Shown: positions 27,633-37,216 of the stretch, in pieces | Layout of the letters: every line of letters starts with the position of its first letter | How positions within the stretch are numbered: the stretch's first letter is position 1 | IMG/VR virus record: IMGVR_UViG_3300050026_000090 | Location: 1-40,786 of that record | Length of the DNA stretch: 40,786 bases | Direction: 5' to 3' (one strand) | Source: a virus | Position numbers and translations under genes: made by a program | The notes under the pieces: model-generated | The model's input: only the letters and a program-made list of their open reading frames with translations | What the model was told of the DNA's origin: nothing | Database searches by the model: none

Positions 27633-30600
27633 TTAGTTTCCGTCGCAGTGATAGAACAGGTTGCCGGTCAGTGCCGGAAAAGTGAATGTCACCGCTGTCT
27701 TGCTTTGGATGCTGTTATAGACGTTGGTTGCCAGCGTTGTACTCGCGTTCGCCGTGCAAAACGCCGCATTTGTCCATCCAGAATTGGCAAAGGTGATAGT
27801 CACGGATGTTGCCGCGCTCAGGCCGGTGATCTCGCCACCCGCATTGGTGGAGTAGGCCGCGATAGTTCCCGCTGAGGTTATGGGCGCGGTTGCGGTTATG
27901 TGCTGAGTGCCATTCAGCCACGTTCCCACCGTTGCGGTGTTGCCCAGTGTCGTTGTGTTGCTGCCGTTCCCAACTGCTCCGGTGCCAATTACATTTTCAT
28001 TCGTGTCGCCGCTGGCCTTTGCCTCCGTGTTAGCGCCCAAATAGACGCTGCTTGAAGAGGCTGCGTTGGCCGTCGAACCGTCGCTGATAAATTGACCAGC
28101 TTGGTACCCATTCGCGGAGTTGTAGTTGCCGGTCGTGTTGGCTTTGAGCGCATACATCCCGTTCGCGGTGTTGCTGGTGCCGGTGGTGTTGGCTTGGAGC
28201 GCATACATCCCGTTCGCGGTGTTGCTGGTGCCGGTGGTGTTGGCTTGGAGCGCATACATCCCGTTCGCGGTGTTGCTGGTGCCGGTGGTGTTGGCTTGGA
28301 GCGCATACATCCCGTTCGCGGTGTTGCTGGTGCCGGTGGTGTTGGCGTTGAGCGCCTCAAACCCATTCGCGGTGTTGCTGGAGCCGGTCGTGTTGGCGTA
28401 GAGCGCCGCGTACCCATTCGCGGTGTTGTTGTTGCCGGTGGTGTTGGCGTTGAGCGCATACATCCCGTTCGCGGTGTTGTAGGAGCCGGTGCCAGTCAGA
28501 TTGCCCGCTCCACCGGAGTAGTAGTTGTTGAGCGATGTCTGCGACTGTAGAGCGGGAACCCCATTTAACAAAACACCGCTTGAACCGATAGTTGTAGGCA
28601 ATGTCGTGCCAGCCACGACATTGCCTGAGAACGACGCGCTGGTGCCATTGAGTGCGCCGGTCAGCGTACCGCCAGTGAGGGGAAGTTTCGTCGGGTCTGT
28701 GGCAGTTCCCGCACTAGTCGCATAGGTGGCTGTGGCCGCGTTGCCTGTGGTGTTGGCTGCGTTGTTTGGTATGTCGCCGGAAAGCAGTGTGGGCAACTGC
28801 GCGTGAGGCAATGTGCCAGTGGTCAAGTCCGATGCAGAGACAACCACGTTGCTGCTTAATGCGTGGCCGTTAACCGTTGTTGCGGTTGAGACCGCGCCAA
28901 GGTTCGTCAATGCACCTGCTGCCGTGGTTGCGCCCGTTCCGCCCGCCGTTACCGGAACCGAGGAGATGCCCGATAACGCCGTGCCGGTTGCGCTGTAATA
29001 GGCTATCTGCCCGCTGGTCCCCGCGTTGACCGTTCCGTTGCTGCTCCCGGTGCCGCAGGCTACGCCCGTATTGGTGATATACCCGGAGTTATCGATTTGC
29101 AGGCAGTTATGGCCGCTGCTCGCCGCCAGTCCCGGAAACATGATCGCTGTTGTGCCCGTAAAGCTCGCATATAGGCTGCTGCTGCCGCCGCCGTAGATAT
29201 TGAATCCCGTCCCGGATCCTGTTTCATAGTTGACGCGTACAACACCGGAAGTGTTGGAAGCATTAATGTAGGTGTCGCCGCTGTTGGTGCTCTGGTATGC
29301 CTTGAAGCTGTCCAATCCTCCGGTTGCCGAGTTGAGCGCCCAGTTATTGCTCGCATCCTTCACCATGTACCATTGGCTATTGCCGTTCCAGTCATTGAAA
29401 ATAAAGGATTCCTTCTGACTGGTCGTCAATCCCGCCCACAAAGTTGCATCAATTTCCGCATCCGCCTGGTTCTTTATTGTCGGCGTGCCGGCAAGAGTTG
29501 ACGTTCCGCCCACCTGCAAATCACCGTACAACTGCGTATTATTCGATGTCCCCGTAAAAGCAGCAATAAGGCTGCCGTATCCATCGCCTACGTAAGTATT
29601 TCGCGCCTGCGCGTACCCTCCGCCATAACCGTGATAGTTGAAATAAAGAGAACCAGACCCATTCGTGGCTTGCTCAAACAACTCGTTTCCTTGCTGCTCC
29701 AACTGACCAAGATATGAGTTTCCATCTACCATTAGCGAGGGAGTGTGCCAGCGGGTCATAGTATTACCAGAGTTGTCAGTCAACGTCGCGCCGGAGGTAA
29801 AGGCGTTGTCAGCCGTTGAGAATTGTCCTGTGCTTCCTGACGTGATAATTGCTCCGTGGCCGACAAACTCATTACCGTGAACTGTAAAATCAGTTCCGTC
29901 GATGTTTGACTCTACCAGGCTCTCTATGTGATTTCCAACGATAATCGTATCTTCACCCCCGCGAACGTCTAGACCTTTTCGGGCGGCGTTTAGAATCGTA
30001 TTACCGACAAGGGTGTTAAACTCGCTTCCAGTCCACACCAGCACACCGTCATAAAGCCCGGCATCGTAGCCAGCACCGCCGACTGCGACATTATTAGCAA
30101 CCACAGACCACGATGAATTATTTAATTCGTAGGCGTGCTGACAAGTTAAACCCAGAATCGTGCAAGTAGTTCTATTATTGGTGATGATGCAGTTATTACT
30201 GCCAGCGCACTCAAAGCCAGCTGACTCCGGATTTTCCGAGTTGTTTGAGTCCATAGTAGTTTCGGCTGAATAAGCCAAAACGCTGTCCACGGCGGCATTT
30301 TTTAGCCACATATTATGCACGGCGTTCTTCACTCCGGTATTTGAACCAGCGTTGGCGTTCGTCTCGCCTACTCGGATATTGTTGCAAGAGTGTGTGCCAT
30401 CTTCGGGGTCTGCATTCTGCGCATTATTTCCATCAATAGTGAACCCGTAAATCTCCACATTACTTACGTTGTCCGCAATACGCAGTAAGTCGCTGTTTTG
30501 TCCATCGGCCAGTTTGAGTACGGAAGTGGGAACTCCGTGAATGCTTGTTCCACTCTGCGTAATGCGAAGAGCGTATTGCTGCCCCGTAGTATTATACAAA

Positions 30601-31490
30601 AGATAGGTGTGTCCTCCGGGGAGAAATATCGATCCTCCATTGGCCGCATTGATAGCCGCCTGAATGGCAGCGCGATCGTCTGTCGTGCCGTCACCTTTTG
30701 CCCCATACGCAAGTACGTTGTAATCTTGACCGCCCATGTCCGTAACAGCGGCTATGATCGTACCGGGAGTAGTAGCGCCTATGGTGGCTGGATTGGTCGC
30801 ATTACCGTCCACGATGGCCTTCGCCGCGCACTGCGCCGTGGTACAGCCTGTGCCGCCTTGCGCTATCTGCTCGGTCCCAAGATTTATAAGAGCCTGTGCT
30901 GCCGTGGCCGCGCCCGTGCCGCCTTGCGGAATCTGACACACGCAACCCGCACATCCTGTCGCAATCTGGACGCTATTCGCAGTATCAAGCGATCCAAAAG
31001 TTGCTCCTGATGTGTAGGATGTGATGACCACGTAACCGAAGCCAGCCTCTACGAAACCATCATTTCGCGCATACGGCGTATATGCTGCCCAATTCCCGCG
31101 CCAGTTGAGGGGTGGTCCCGATGGGCCTACTGGTCCGGGCGGTCCAATCGCTTCCGGCATAGGGACTCCGTTCACGCATACATACAACTGAGTATTCGGC
31201 CATCCTGCCAGAAACACCGGCAGCGACCCTGAGCACGTTGCGGGCACGGTTGGATAAGACACCAGCCCGCCATAGCTCGGATTCACAACCCATTGCCAGA
31301 CGAGATTGTAATAACTGCATGTATACACCGTCGCAGGACTCGTGCCGGTGTTCGTATAGAGAGCGCCCGCATTCGCAGACGTGCAGTATGGAGGCGGCGG
31401 CGGCGTGCTCCCGCTAGACTGCGAATAAACCGTCGGCGCAAAGATCGCGGCCAGTGCAAGAATCGAAAGTGTTAAAATGCGCTTCATCAT
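27633..31490 (-). CDS. Tail fibre/spike with signal peptide, pectate-lyase fold and 17-aa repeats
   Basis: This is the largest protein (1285 residues). It begins with an apparent Sec signal peptide (MMKRILTLSILALAAIF, then PTVYSQ), which is odd for a tail protein. A collagen-like GPPGPVGPSGPP (about 116-127) follows, then two QGGTG-type blocks, a pectate-lyase-3-like beta-helix start (LAYGAKGDGTTDDRAAIQAA, about residue 260), more QGGTG blocks, and seven 17-residue repeats (NTANGMYAL, NTTG) before a C-terminal domain. It is likely a receptor-binding or polysaccharide-degrading fibre. Confidence 0.8.
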   Translation of the reverse strand: MMKRILTLSILALAAIFAPTVYSQSSGSTPPPPPYCTSANAGALYTNTGTSPATVYTCSYYNLVWQWVVNPSYGGLVSYPTVPATCSGSLPVFLAGWPNTQLYVCVNGVPMPEAIGPPGPVGPSGPPLNWRGNWAAYTPYARNDGFVEAGFGYVVITSYTSGATFGSLDTANSVQIATGCAGCVCQIPQGGTGAATAAQALINLGTEQIAQGGTGCTTAQCAAKAIVDGNATNPATIGATTPGTIIAAVTDMGGQDYNVLAYGAKGDGTTDDRAAIQAAINAANGGSIFLPGGHTYLLYNTTGQQYALRITQSGTSIHGVPTSVLKLADGQNSDLLRIADNVSNVEIYGFTIDGNNAQNADPEDGTHSCNNIRVGETNANAGSNTGVKNAVHNMWLKNAAVDSVLAYSAETTMDSNNSENPESAGFECAGSNNCIITNNRTTCTILGLTCQHAYELNNSSWSVVANNVAVGGAGYDAGLYDGVLVWTGSEFNTLVGNTILNAARKGLDVRGGEDTIIVGNHIESLVESNIDGTDFTVHGNEFVGHGAIITSGSTGQFSTADNAFTSGATLTDNSGNTMTRWHTPSLMVDGNSYLGQLEQQGNELFEQATNGSGSLYFNYHGYGGGYAQARNTYVGDGYGSLIAAFTGTSNNTQLYGDLQVGGTSTLAGTPTIKNQADAEIDATLWAGLTTSQKESFIFNDWNGNSQWYMVKDASNNWALNSATGGLDSFKAYQSTNSGDTYINASNTSGVVRVNYETGSGTGFNIYGGGSSSLYASFTGTTAIMFPGLAASSGHNCLQIDNSGYITNTGVACGTGSSNGTVNAGTSGQIAYYSATGTALSGISSVPVTAGGTGATTAAGALTNLGAVSTATTVNGHALSSNVVVSASDLTTGTLPHAQLPTLLSGDIPNNAANTTGNAATATYATSAGTATDPTKLPLTGGTLTGALNGTSASFSGNVVAGTTLPTTIGSSGVLLNGVPALQSQTSLNNYYSGGAGNLTGTGSYNTANGMYALNANTTGNNNTANGYAALYANTTGSSNTANGFEALNANTTGTSNTANGMYALQANTTGTSNTANGMYALQANTTGTSNTANGMYALQANTTGTSNTANGMYALKANTTGNYNSANGYQAGQFISDGSTANAASSSSVYLGANTEAKASGDTNENVIGTGAVGNGSNTTTLGNTATVGTWLNGTQHITATAPITSAGTIAAYSTNAGGEITGLSAATSVTITFANSGWTNAAFCTANASTTLATNVYNSIQSKTAVTFTFPALTGNLFYHCDGN
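28129..28488 (-). repeat. 51-bp coding repeats in the tail fibre
   Basis: About seven units encode a 17-residue repeat with NTANGxxAL and NTTG. Three central units are identical at the base level; the outer ones differ. This motif is known in endosialidase-chaperone-type fibre stalks. Confidence 0.85.
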
Positions 31491-31496
31491 TTTCTC

Positions 31497-32324
31497 CTAG
31501 TAACCATCCGCAATCCACTGTCCAACATCTGAACTTCCGTATCCGCCGAAGTAAAAACCGCTTGTTGTTATCGACGAGGCCGTGGTGCATTGTCCTGCTC
31601 CCGCGTTCTCATTCGACACCACCACAACAGGGGAGCATCCGGCTGTAAACGGTGTCGGGAACGTAACAGTTGTATTGTGAGAAACCGTTCCAGAAAGCGG
31701 ACCCCATTGATGGATGTGCCCGGTTGGGTCTTTTACCCATGATCCATTTCCGTTACTACCTGACGTAAAACCGTTTGATGCTGTTGTCACGCGCCCTTTT
31801 ACATCGACAGTGATGTCAGCGCCAATGTAGCTTCCCGCCGTCACTCCGCTTGCCGCAAGCGTAAGCGCCGCGCTTCCTGGCCCGGTAGCCGTCGCGTCGC
31901 CGGTAAGGGCCGTAATCGCGTTCGAGTCGTCTGATGCCCACCCCGCGCCGCCTGTGTCCGGGTCGGTCACATTGTTATCAGCCGTGCTTACCCAGTAACC
32001 GTTCCCGCTGGCCATCAATACGCGAGCGCCCTTCGGATACCCTCCGATTGCGGACGAGAATGCGGAGTTATACGGGAAACCGCCGCCCGCGCACATCCAG
32101 AGATCAATGGCGGACATCTGGTACAAACCACCGTTGGTGTCCTGCATTGACGGCCAGATTCCGCCCTCGTTCAATGGCGTATCGCAGAGCAAAGGGAAAC
32201 CGTCGGTCCAAGATGCCGCTCCGGGTGTTATTCCAACCTGAGAGGGAACGGGAATCGGGTTAGTCTTGCTACCCGCCGTTGCCCACGCCTTAACGATTTG
32301 TACTGGTACTTGGCTCAACTGCAT
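31497..32324 (-). CDS. Tail fibre/collar protein with gp53-like end (275 aa)
   Basis: The N-terminus (VGITPGAASWTDGFPLL, then NGGLYQMSAIDLW) is typical of phage tail fibres that attach to the baseplate. The C-terminal 65 residues (WVKDPTGHIHQWG, FTAGCSPVVVVSNEN) resemble the gp53-like receptor-binding fold. The spacing to the next fibre gene is only a few bases, so they are expressed together. Confidence 0.8.
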   Translation of the reverse strand: MQLSQVPVQIVKAWATAGSKTNPIPVPSQVGITPGAASWTDGFPLLCDTPLNEGGIWPSMQDTNGGLYQMSAIDLWMCAGGGFPYNSAFSSAIGGYPKGARVLMASGNGYWVSTADNNVTDPDTGGAGWASDDSNAITALTGDATATGPGSAALTLAASGVTAGSYIGADITVDVKGRVTTASNGFTSGSNGNGSWVKDPTGHIHQWGPLSGTVSHNTTVTFPTPFTAGCSPVVVVSNENAGAGQCTTASSITTSGFYFGGYGSSDVGQWIADGY

Positions 32325-32333
32325 AAATTCTCC

Positions 32334-32909
32334 TCATGCCACATTGTACGGATTCCCAGCAGGCATGAATGGCGCTTGACCAAACGGCGCTGCCCCCGCT
32401 CCCATTCCCTTGAATCCAAAGCAAGGAACCTGTGCGTTGACCATCCAACCGCCCACGCCTGCCGGTCTCAGAAAGATTCCGCTCTGAGTAATAATATCAA
32501 TCTCGAACGGTTCTAACGCAAACTCGAACATATACCGGATTTCCATATTTCCCAAGTCGCTGACGTATGCCCGCCCGCGCCCCGCCATCCATTCCAGCAA
32601 CAGAGTGTTGATCGAATACGAACTGTCCCGCGAAATGTTGGCAAGCGCCTTGAGCAGAATCAATTCCAGGAACTGTGCGTCGGTCAACACCGTTACCGGG
32701 TTCGTCGGAATCGTTCTGGTGACTCCAACGATGCGCCCCCAAACGTTATCAAGAAACACTCCTTGCGCTGTGTCCACCTGCCAGACGTGCGTGAGGAAAG
32801 CATCCAAGTCTGCGGCTGGATCGACTGCGGCATTGAACGATTCGATCAGCGCGAGGATGGTTGGGCTGTTAGAGTACTGAGACACAACGGTTTGGAGAAC
32901 ATTTTCCAT
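32334..32909 (-). CDS. DUF2612 baseplate/tail protein (gpI-like)
   Basis: The 191-residue product shows the DUF2612 start (SPTILALIESFNAAVDPAAD, FLDNVWGRIVGVTR) and follows baseplate J, the usual order in myophages. It likely links baseplate wedge and fibres. Confidence 0.85.
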   Translation of the reverse strand: MENVLQTVVSQYSNSPTILALIESFNAAVDPAADLDAFLTHVWQVDTAQGVFLDNVWGRIVGVTRTIPTNPVTVLTDAQFLELILLKALANISRDSSYSINTLLLEWMAGRGRAYVSDLGNMEIRYMFEFALEPFEIDIITQSGIFLRPAGVGGWMVNAQVPCFGFKGMGAGAAPFGQAPFMPAGNPYNVA

Positions 32910-32911
32910 AG

Positions 32912-34126
32912 CTACACGCTCACCACGCTTATATCCGCGCTGCTCAATGTTGGCACCTGATCAATTCCCATTGCCGCCTCATAGCCGGTTGGCAAAGCCG
33001 TCAGGCCCACGAAAATGCTAACGAGCGAAAGCCCTGGGACCGCCGCGAAGATCGCTCCGGTATAGCTGAGCGCCAAAATCAGCGAAGCAATCCCGGCAGG
33101 CGTGTTGCCGTTCTCGCCGTTAAACTGTGCGATGATCGCGTTTTGAATCAGAGTTGCATAGTTCGAAGGCAGCGCAGTTGCGTTCGTCACGGTTACGGCG
33201 AAATACACCGGCACAGGCGACGGTATCTCGAATGTCACCGCGTAGGCAGGCTGAGGGGCAGCGTAACGGGTGTCGTAGACGGTTTCCGTTGTGTTGCCGT
33301 TGTAGTTGCAGCCGCCGTCTTTGGCATTCCAGATGGCCTGTGCGATTGCGTTGGCCGAGCCGCCAACGACCGCAACATAAATTGAGTGTGGGGCAAGCGG
33401 GTAATTTGTCGGTCCATAGTCCACCGTATTTCCAGAAGGGTTGTCAATCACGTAGCAGTCGAGCACGCCAGCAACGGCGTACACGTTTGCGAAAATAGCG
33501 TCTGCCGTCCCGTGACTGTTGAGCGCAACAGAGTTCTGCCGGCGAAGTTCAAAGGCTTGCGGGCTTTCCACATTGGAGCCAAGGATACCAGCCGCCGCAT
33601 TTGTCACCGTATCCCATCCCGGCACGGTCTGGTAAAGCTGCGTGAGTGTACCTTCTACGCATGGAATCGGCCCTGTGGCGACGTTGGCGAACTCGGCAGG
33701 GATTGTACCGCCTTCACCTATCGTGACGGCTCCTAGAAGCTGGTAGACGTTCTGCGAGGTATCCAGCGCAAGGACTCCGGCAGGAATGTAGGTTCCCGGC
33801 AAGCCGCCGATGACAGCGATGACGACCGTGGAAGAAGCCGGGTTGCGCGTCATGAAGTAGATTCTTCCGATTGCGTCCTGAAAACGGCCCTCTGCGTATT
33901 GCGGATCGACTTGATTTGCGATGTAGGCAATGGCGCTGTTCTTGTCCGAGATGATCGCCGAGTTACTCGATGCGATCTGACCTTGCGGCGTAGAAAGCGC
34001 GGGGTTGACTCCCCCGCCGAAGGCCGCGTTTATGTCGGACTGAACGCCAGCAAGGATAGCCGCGTCCGTCGGAAGTATGACGCCTTCGGGAGTCCACGAA
34101 ATCGGAGGTACGCTGGTCGTTGCCAT
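32912..34126 (-). CDS. Baseplate J-like protein
   Basis: The 404-residue protein has the gpJ pattern: VNPALSTPQGQIASS, AEGRFQDAIGRIYFMTRNPA, AGLEEGVPxxG-like middle (IPAEFANVATGPIPC) and ESPQAFELRRQNSVA. It forms the baseplate wedge. The ATG overlaps the previous stop (TGATG). Confidence 0.92.
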   Translation of the reverse strand: MATTSVPPISWTPEGVILPTDAAILAGVQSDINAAFGGGVNPALSTPQGQIASSNSAIISDKNSAIAYIANQVDPQYAEGRFQDAIGRIYFMTRNPASSTVVIAVIGGLPGTYIPAGVLALDTSQNVYQLLGAVTIGEGGTIPAEFANVATGPIPCVEGTLTQLYQTVPGWDTVTNAAAGILGSNVESPQAFELRRQNSVALNSHGTADAIFANVYAVAGVLDCYVIDNPSGNTVDYGPTNYPLAPHSIYVAVVGGSANAIAQAIWNAKDGGCNYNGNTTETVYDTRYAAPQPAYAVTFEIPSPVPVYFAVTVTNATALPSNYATLIQNAIIAQFNGENGNTPAGIASLILALSYTGAIFAAVPGLSLVSIFVGLTALPTGYEAAMGIDQVPTLSSADISVVSV

Positions 34127-34491
34127 CAGAAGTTCACGCTCGTTTCTGTCCCGTCGCTCGTACTGAACTGAACCTGGCCGCTGATCTCGCGGCCCGCGGA
34201 TGAAGTGATAATCGTGTTCGCCGTTACCACTCCCGGCACCGTCAATGCCGCGCTATTTAATGCCGCCGCGATCTGCGAAGAGGTCGGATTCTGGCCTAAA
34301 AGCTGCTGCCAATAGGATATACCTTGCGAAGTGTCATACCAAAGCTCCCCTAAAAACAGGCGACACGCGCTCGCCACATCCTGAGCAACAGCGTAGGGGG
34401 GGCTTGCAAGCGCAATGTTGCCGTTGGAGTCGAGAACCAAATCCCAAGCGACATTGTCGAGCAACAGTGTATTTTGCGTCGTCATCGTCAT
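34126..34491 (-). CDS. Baseplate gp25/W-like protein (121 aa)
   Basis: The product has the lysozyme-like gp25/W wedge pattern: NIALASPPYAVAQDVASACR, LFLGELWYDTSQGISYWQ and LGQNPTSSQIAAAL. The start at 34491 overlaps the spike gene's stop (ATGA); a longer frame to 34518 is not used. It sits between spike and gpJ as expected. Confidence 0.85.
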   Translation of the reverse strand: MTMTTQNTLLLDNVAWDLVLDSNGNIALASPPYAVAQDVASACRLFLGELWYDTSQGISYWQQLLGQNPTSSQIAAALNSAALTVPGVVTANTIITSSAGREISGQVQFSTSDGTETSVNF

Positions 34492-35219
34492 TCGCCCTTC
34501 AAGATCGTAGTCTTGCAATACGATGGCATGGCCGGCCCCGTGTAACCAAGGCCGACTAAGTACGGCTGTATGTTCGTTGTGAACCAGTCAAGCCAATCAG
34601 AGTTGACCAGCGCGAGCGGAGTTCCTCCCGTGTTGTATGCCGCCACATCGGGACCAATCAGACTGATCGTTCCCGAAGAATTCACCGTGACTGACGGCGC
34701 CGTTACGTTGACGGCGTTTGGAGAAACGACATTGATTCCTGTTGCGGTAAACTGCACGTACTGAGAAGGCTCCCCATTCAGCAGCCCGCCCAGGTACATC
34801 CCATCCGCGAAGTCGTGCATCCTGAAACTGCCGGGGTTGGCTTGCGCTTTGGTACTCTTGACGTTCGTAATGTCTCGGCTGGCAAAGACTGCGATTCCAA
34901 TGTCTCCCGGTTGTGGGTCGATAATTACCGCATTCGCCCCGCCCTGGATGCGTAGGTATGGAAGTCCTAACATCGTCACATGCGGAACTCCAACCATTTG
35001 CCCAGCCAACGAACCCATCTGGTTCACTAGAATCTGCACATCAACCGTACCAACCGGGGATACGCCTCCATCATTTGAGCAGGCCGTGACCTGGACAATG
35101 GTTGCCGTCTGCACCTTGGAAAGCATCTGCTGAATCATAAAACGCAGATTGTTATACCTTCCCCATAGCGATGACGGCTGGAGGAATCCCCACGGGTTAG
35201 AGAATGCCGGTGAACTCAT
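34488..35219 (-). CDS. Baseplate spike/puncturing protein (Gp138/gpV-like)
   Basis: The 243-residue protein has an N-terminal OB-type domain (IVQVTACSNDGGVSPVGTVD) followed by GDIGIAVFASRDI and a C-terminal beta-helix (TGINVVSPNAVNVTAPSVTV). It pierces the outer cell layer. The start at 35219 forms an ATGA overlap with the hub gene; the longer frame to 35345 lies inside that gene. Confidence 0.85.
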   Translation of the reverse strand: MSSPAFSNPWGFLQPSSLWGRYNNLRFMIQQMLSKVQTATIVQVTACSNDGGVSPVGTVDVQILVNQMGSLAGQMVGVPHVTMLGLPYLRIQGGANAVIIDPQPGDIGIAVFASRDITNVKSTKAQANPGSFRMHDFADGMYLGGLLNGEPSQYVQFTATGINVVSPNAVNVTAPSVTVNSSGTISLIGPDVAAYNTGGTPLALVNSDWLDWFTTNIQPYLVGLGYTGPAMPSYCKTTILKGE

Positions 35220-36196
35220 GAGCCGCCTCCCGATAGAACTTGTCCGATGTTCCCAAAGTCTCCAGATACAGCCTGAACGGAGCTTTGCCAAGGACCACCA
35301 GGGAACTGACTCGTAAGTTGATGAGATAGAGATGTCACAGTCCATACATCGTTTGCTTGCGGAATTGAGGACTGAATCTTTACTTGGCCTCCGAGCAGGA
35401 TGGTTGGATTATAACGGCAATCGAATGTTACTCCGCTTGAATTGAAAAGAGGATAGCCGATGAGTCCAGTCTGAGGGGAGATAAGTGGAACCGCGACTAC
35501 AGAATTCCTTGCTTTTCCCCAAGGAACAATTGCCAGTGTCGGAGGATTCGTGGTCGCGTCAATGTACATCCAGAATCGGTATGCATCCATCATCGACCGG
35601 GCCTGTTCCATTGCCGTATTCCCGAAATATGAGCCTTTTGTTACTGCCTGGTTGACGATGCTACCGTCAGAAGACGCGTTCTGGAATGAGAATCCCATCG
35701 CTTGCGCCAATTTAGACATCACGGTTCCGACCGTCGTATTCGATGAAATGCTAAGCGGGTTTGCAGAATTTACAAGAGCAGAGTACGCTCCCGCTGGGTT
35801 CGTCTGTATTATTAGGCACGTCTGCGGCATACCGCTGAAATCTGCCCACGCATTCAGCACCTGACCATTATACAAAAGCGTTTCCTGTGATCCGTCAATC
35901 GCGTAGACCTGAACAGTGTATGCGCTGAAATCCTGACTCGATAAACCAAGAATAGCCGTCTTCCATTGGAGGCTTGTCAGTTGGTTTAGCTGACTCGGCG
36001 TGAGTCCGTATATGTTCGCGCTCATAGTTCCCATGTCAGCACCACCGGCATGGTCAATGGAGACGCTTGCCCTTAGACCCTGCATCGTGATGGTGTTTGC
36101 AGTCCCACCGGGAACAGTAAACGGAGTCATCCAACTGCCTAAAGTAAAGATGAACTTTAGGTCTTTAATGTTCTCGAAACTAGATGGAGAGGCCAT
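35216..36196 (-). CDS. Baseplate hub protein (gp27/gpD-like)
   Basis: The 326-residue product is positioned between plug and spike. Visible features are RASVSIDHAGG, a MGTMSANIYGLTPSQLNQLTSL block, YNGQVLNAWADFSGMP and NTAMEQARSMMDAYRFWMYID, as in phage hub proteins. The ATG at 36196 lies in the end of the plug gene with GGGAGG just before it. Confidence 0.8.
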   Translation of the reverse strand: MASPSSFENIKDLKFIFTLGSWMTPFTVPGGTANTITMQGLRASVSIDHAGGADMGTMSANIYGLTPSQLNQLTSLQWKTAILGLSSQDFSAYTVQVYAIDGSQETLLYNGQVLNAWADFSGMPQTCLIIQTNPAGAYSALVNSANPLSISSNTTVGTVMSKLAQAMGFSFQNASSDGSIVNQAVTKGSYFGNTAMEQARSMMDAYRFWMYIDATTNPPTLAIVPWGKARNSVVAVPLISPQTGLIGYPLFNSSGVTFDCRYNPTILLGGQVKIQSSIPQANDVWTVTSLSHQLTSQFPGGPWQSSVQAVSGDFGNIGQVLSGGGS

Positions 36197-36500
36197 AGAC
36201 CTCCCAGTCCGCCGCATCCAAGTACAGCAATACCCAACGGCTCCCAAGCCCTGTATATACCGGGTCTGAGGTTCCCTGCGTGTCATTGAATACAAGCAAG
36301 CCCGTGAACCCCAGATACGCGGTTGGGATAAGATTCACAAGGTTTTTGCATTGTACGGAGTATGAGATTGCCGCCCCATTGACAAGCGCATCAAAGAACA
36401 TACACTGATTTTTCACATAGATAGAAAACGCGCAGAGCTGCCCGTCTAGGGTGACTTGGAACTGCTGTGAGGGAACGGGTTGAATGGGGATCGTCTGCAT
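36180..36500 (-). CDS. Baseplate plug protein (106 aa)
   Basis: The protein starts MQTIPIQPVPSQQFQVTLDGQ and has LCAFSIYVKNQCMFFD and a closing VYTGLGSRWVLLYLD, matching the small baseplate-plug family in myophages. It lies just ahead of the hub gene. Confidence 0.8.
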   Translation of the reverse strand: MQTIPIQPVPSQQFQVTLDGQLCAFSIYVKNQCMFFDALVNGAAISYSVQCKNLVNLIPTAYLGFTGLLVFNDTQGTSDPVYTGLGSRWVLLYLDAADWEVYGLSI

Positions 36501-37216
36501 TACTGTGCCCCCCCTGCAAGAATAGCGTCGATAGAGTCTTGGCTCAAAACAGGCGTGTCATTTCCGTTTACTGTTCCGCCGTTTGTTGTCGAGGTTGCGC
36601 TTGGGGATTGTGGCGAAGTAATCCCGGTCGTTCCAGCCGGAACATTGGTCAGCGCCGCTGTGACCTGCAAAACTTGCTTGAGAGATACTTCCACGATCAG
36701 CATCGTAGCGCCATGCGTAGCTGTGCGCTGGTAGCTGTACCGCTCTATCGTGCAAGCGCCATTAGGTGCAACATACGAAGCGTCCGGCGTAAGTACGTTA
36801 TAGAGGGCGGTTGACTGACAAGCTACGTCAAGCGCAGCTAGAAAATACATCTTTTGCGCTTCGGTTCCGCTTAGAGCCAAAGTGAGAATCGGATTGGAAG
36901 GGACAAACACTTTGTTGAAACTAGCGAACGCTGCCCCTTGATTTGCATTGTTCGCCTCAACTGGAAAATCGCTGACCTGCATCGAACGCTCGAACCCGAA
37001 CGAGAGCACGGAAAGCGTTCCTACGTCTTCGGCTTTCCAGAGGGGCGCATTTGAAGATGTGAAGATTCCCCATAACGGCTCGCTGGAAGACTGACTAACA
37101 GAAGTGTTCTGAGCGGGCGCGATGCTGATATTGATACTCGGCGATCCGGGCGCGGTTCTGGGAATCGCTGGCACGCCAGGATAGTTCGGGACCGAAGGAA
37201 AGGGTATCAAAGGCAT
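36500..37216 (-). CDS. Tail/baseplate assembly protein (238 aa)
   Basis: It is between tape measure and plug, where myophages with a DUF3383 sheath usually have a tail-terminal or LysM-type protein. The sequence has a Pro-rich start (FPSVPNYPGVPAIPR), a folded middle (VSDFPVEANNANQGAAFASF) and a Ser/Thr-rich end. No motif allows a firmer name. The ends overlap both neighbours at single bases. Confidence 0.65.
   Translation of the reverse strand: MPLIPFPSVPNYPGVPAIPRTAPGSPSINISIAPAQNTSVSQSSSEPLWGIFTSSNAPLWKAEDVGTLSVLSFGFERSMQVSDFPVEANNANQGAAFASFNKVFVPSNPILTLALSGTEAQKMYFLAALDVACQSTALYNVLTPDASYVAPNGACTIERYSYQRTATHGATMLIVEVSLKQVLQVTAALTNVPAGTTGITSPQSPSATSTTNGGTVNGNDTPVLSQDSIDAILAGGAQ

Noticed and set aside
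28092-28550. Plus-strand ORFs opposite the fibre repeats
   Set aside because: They arise from the 51-base repeat periodicity and have no start signals.
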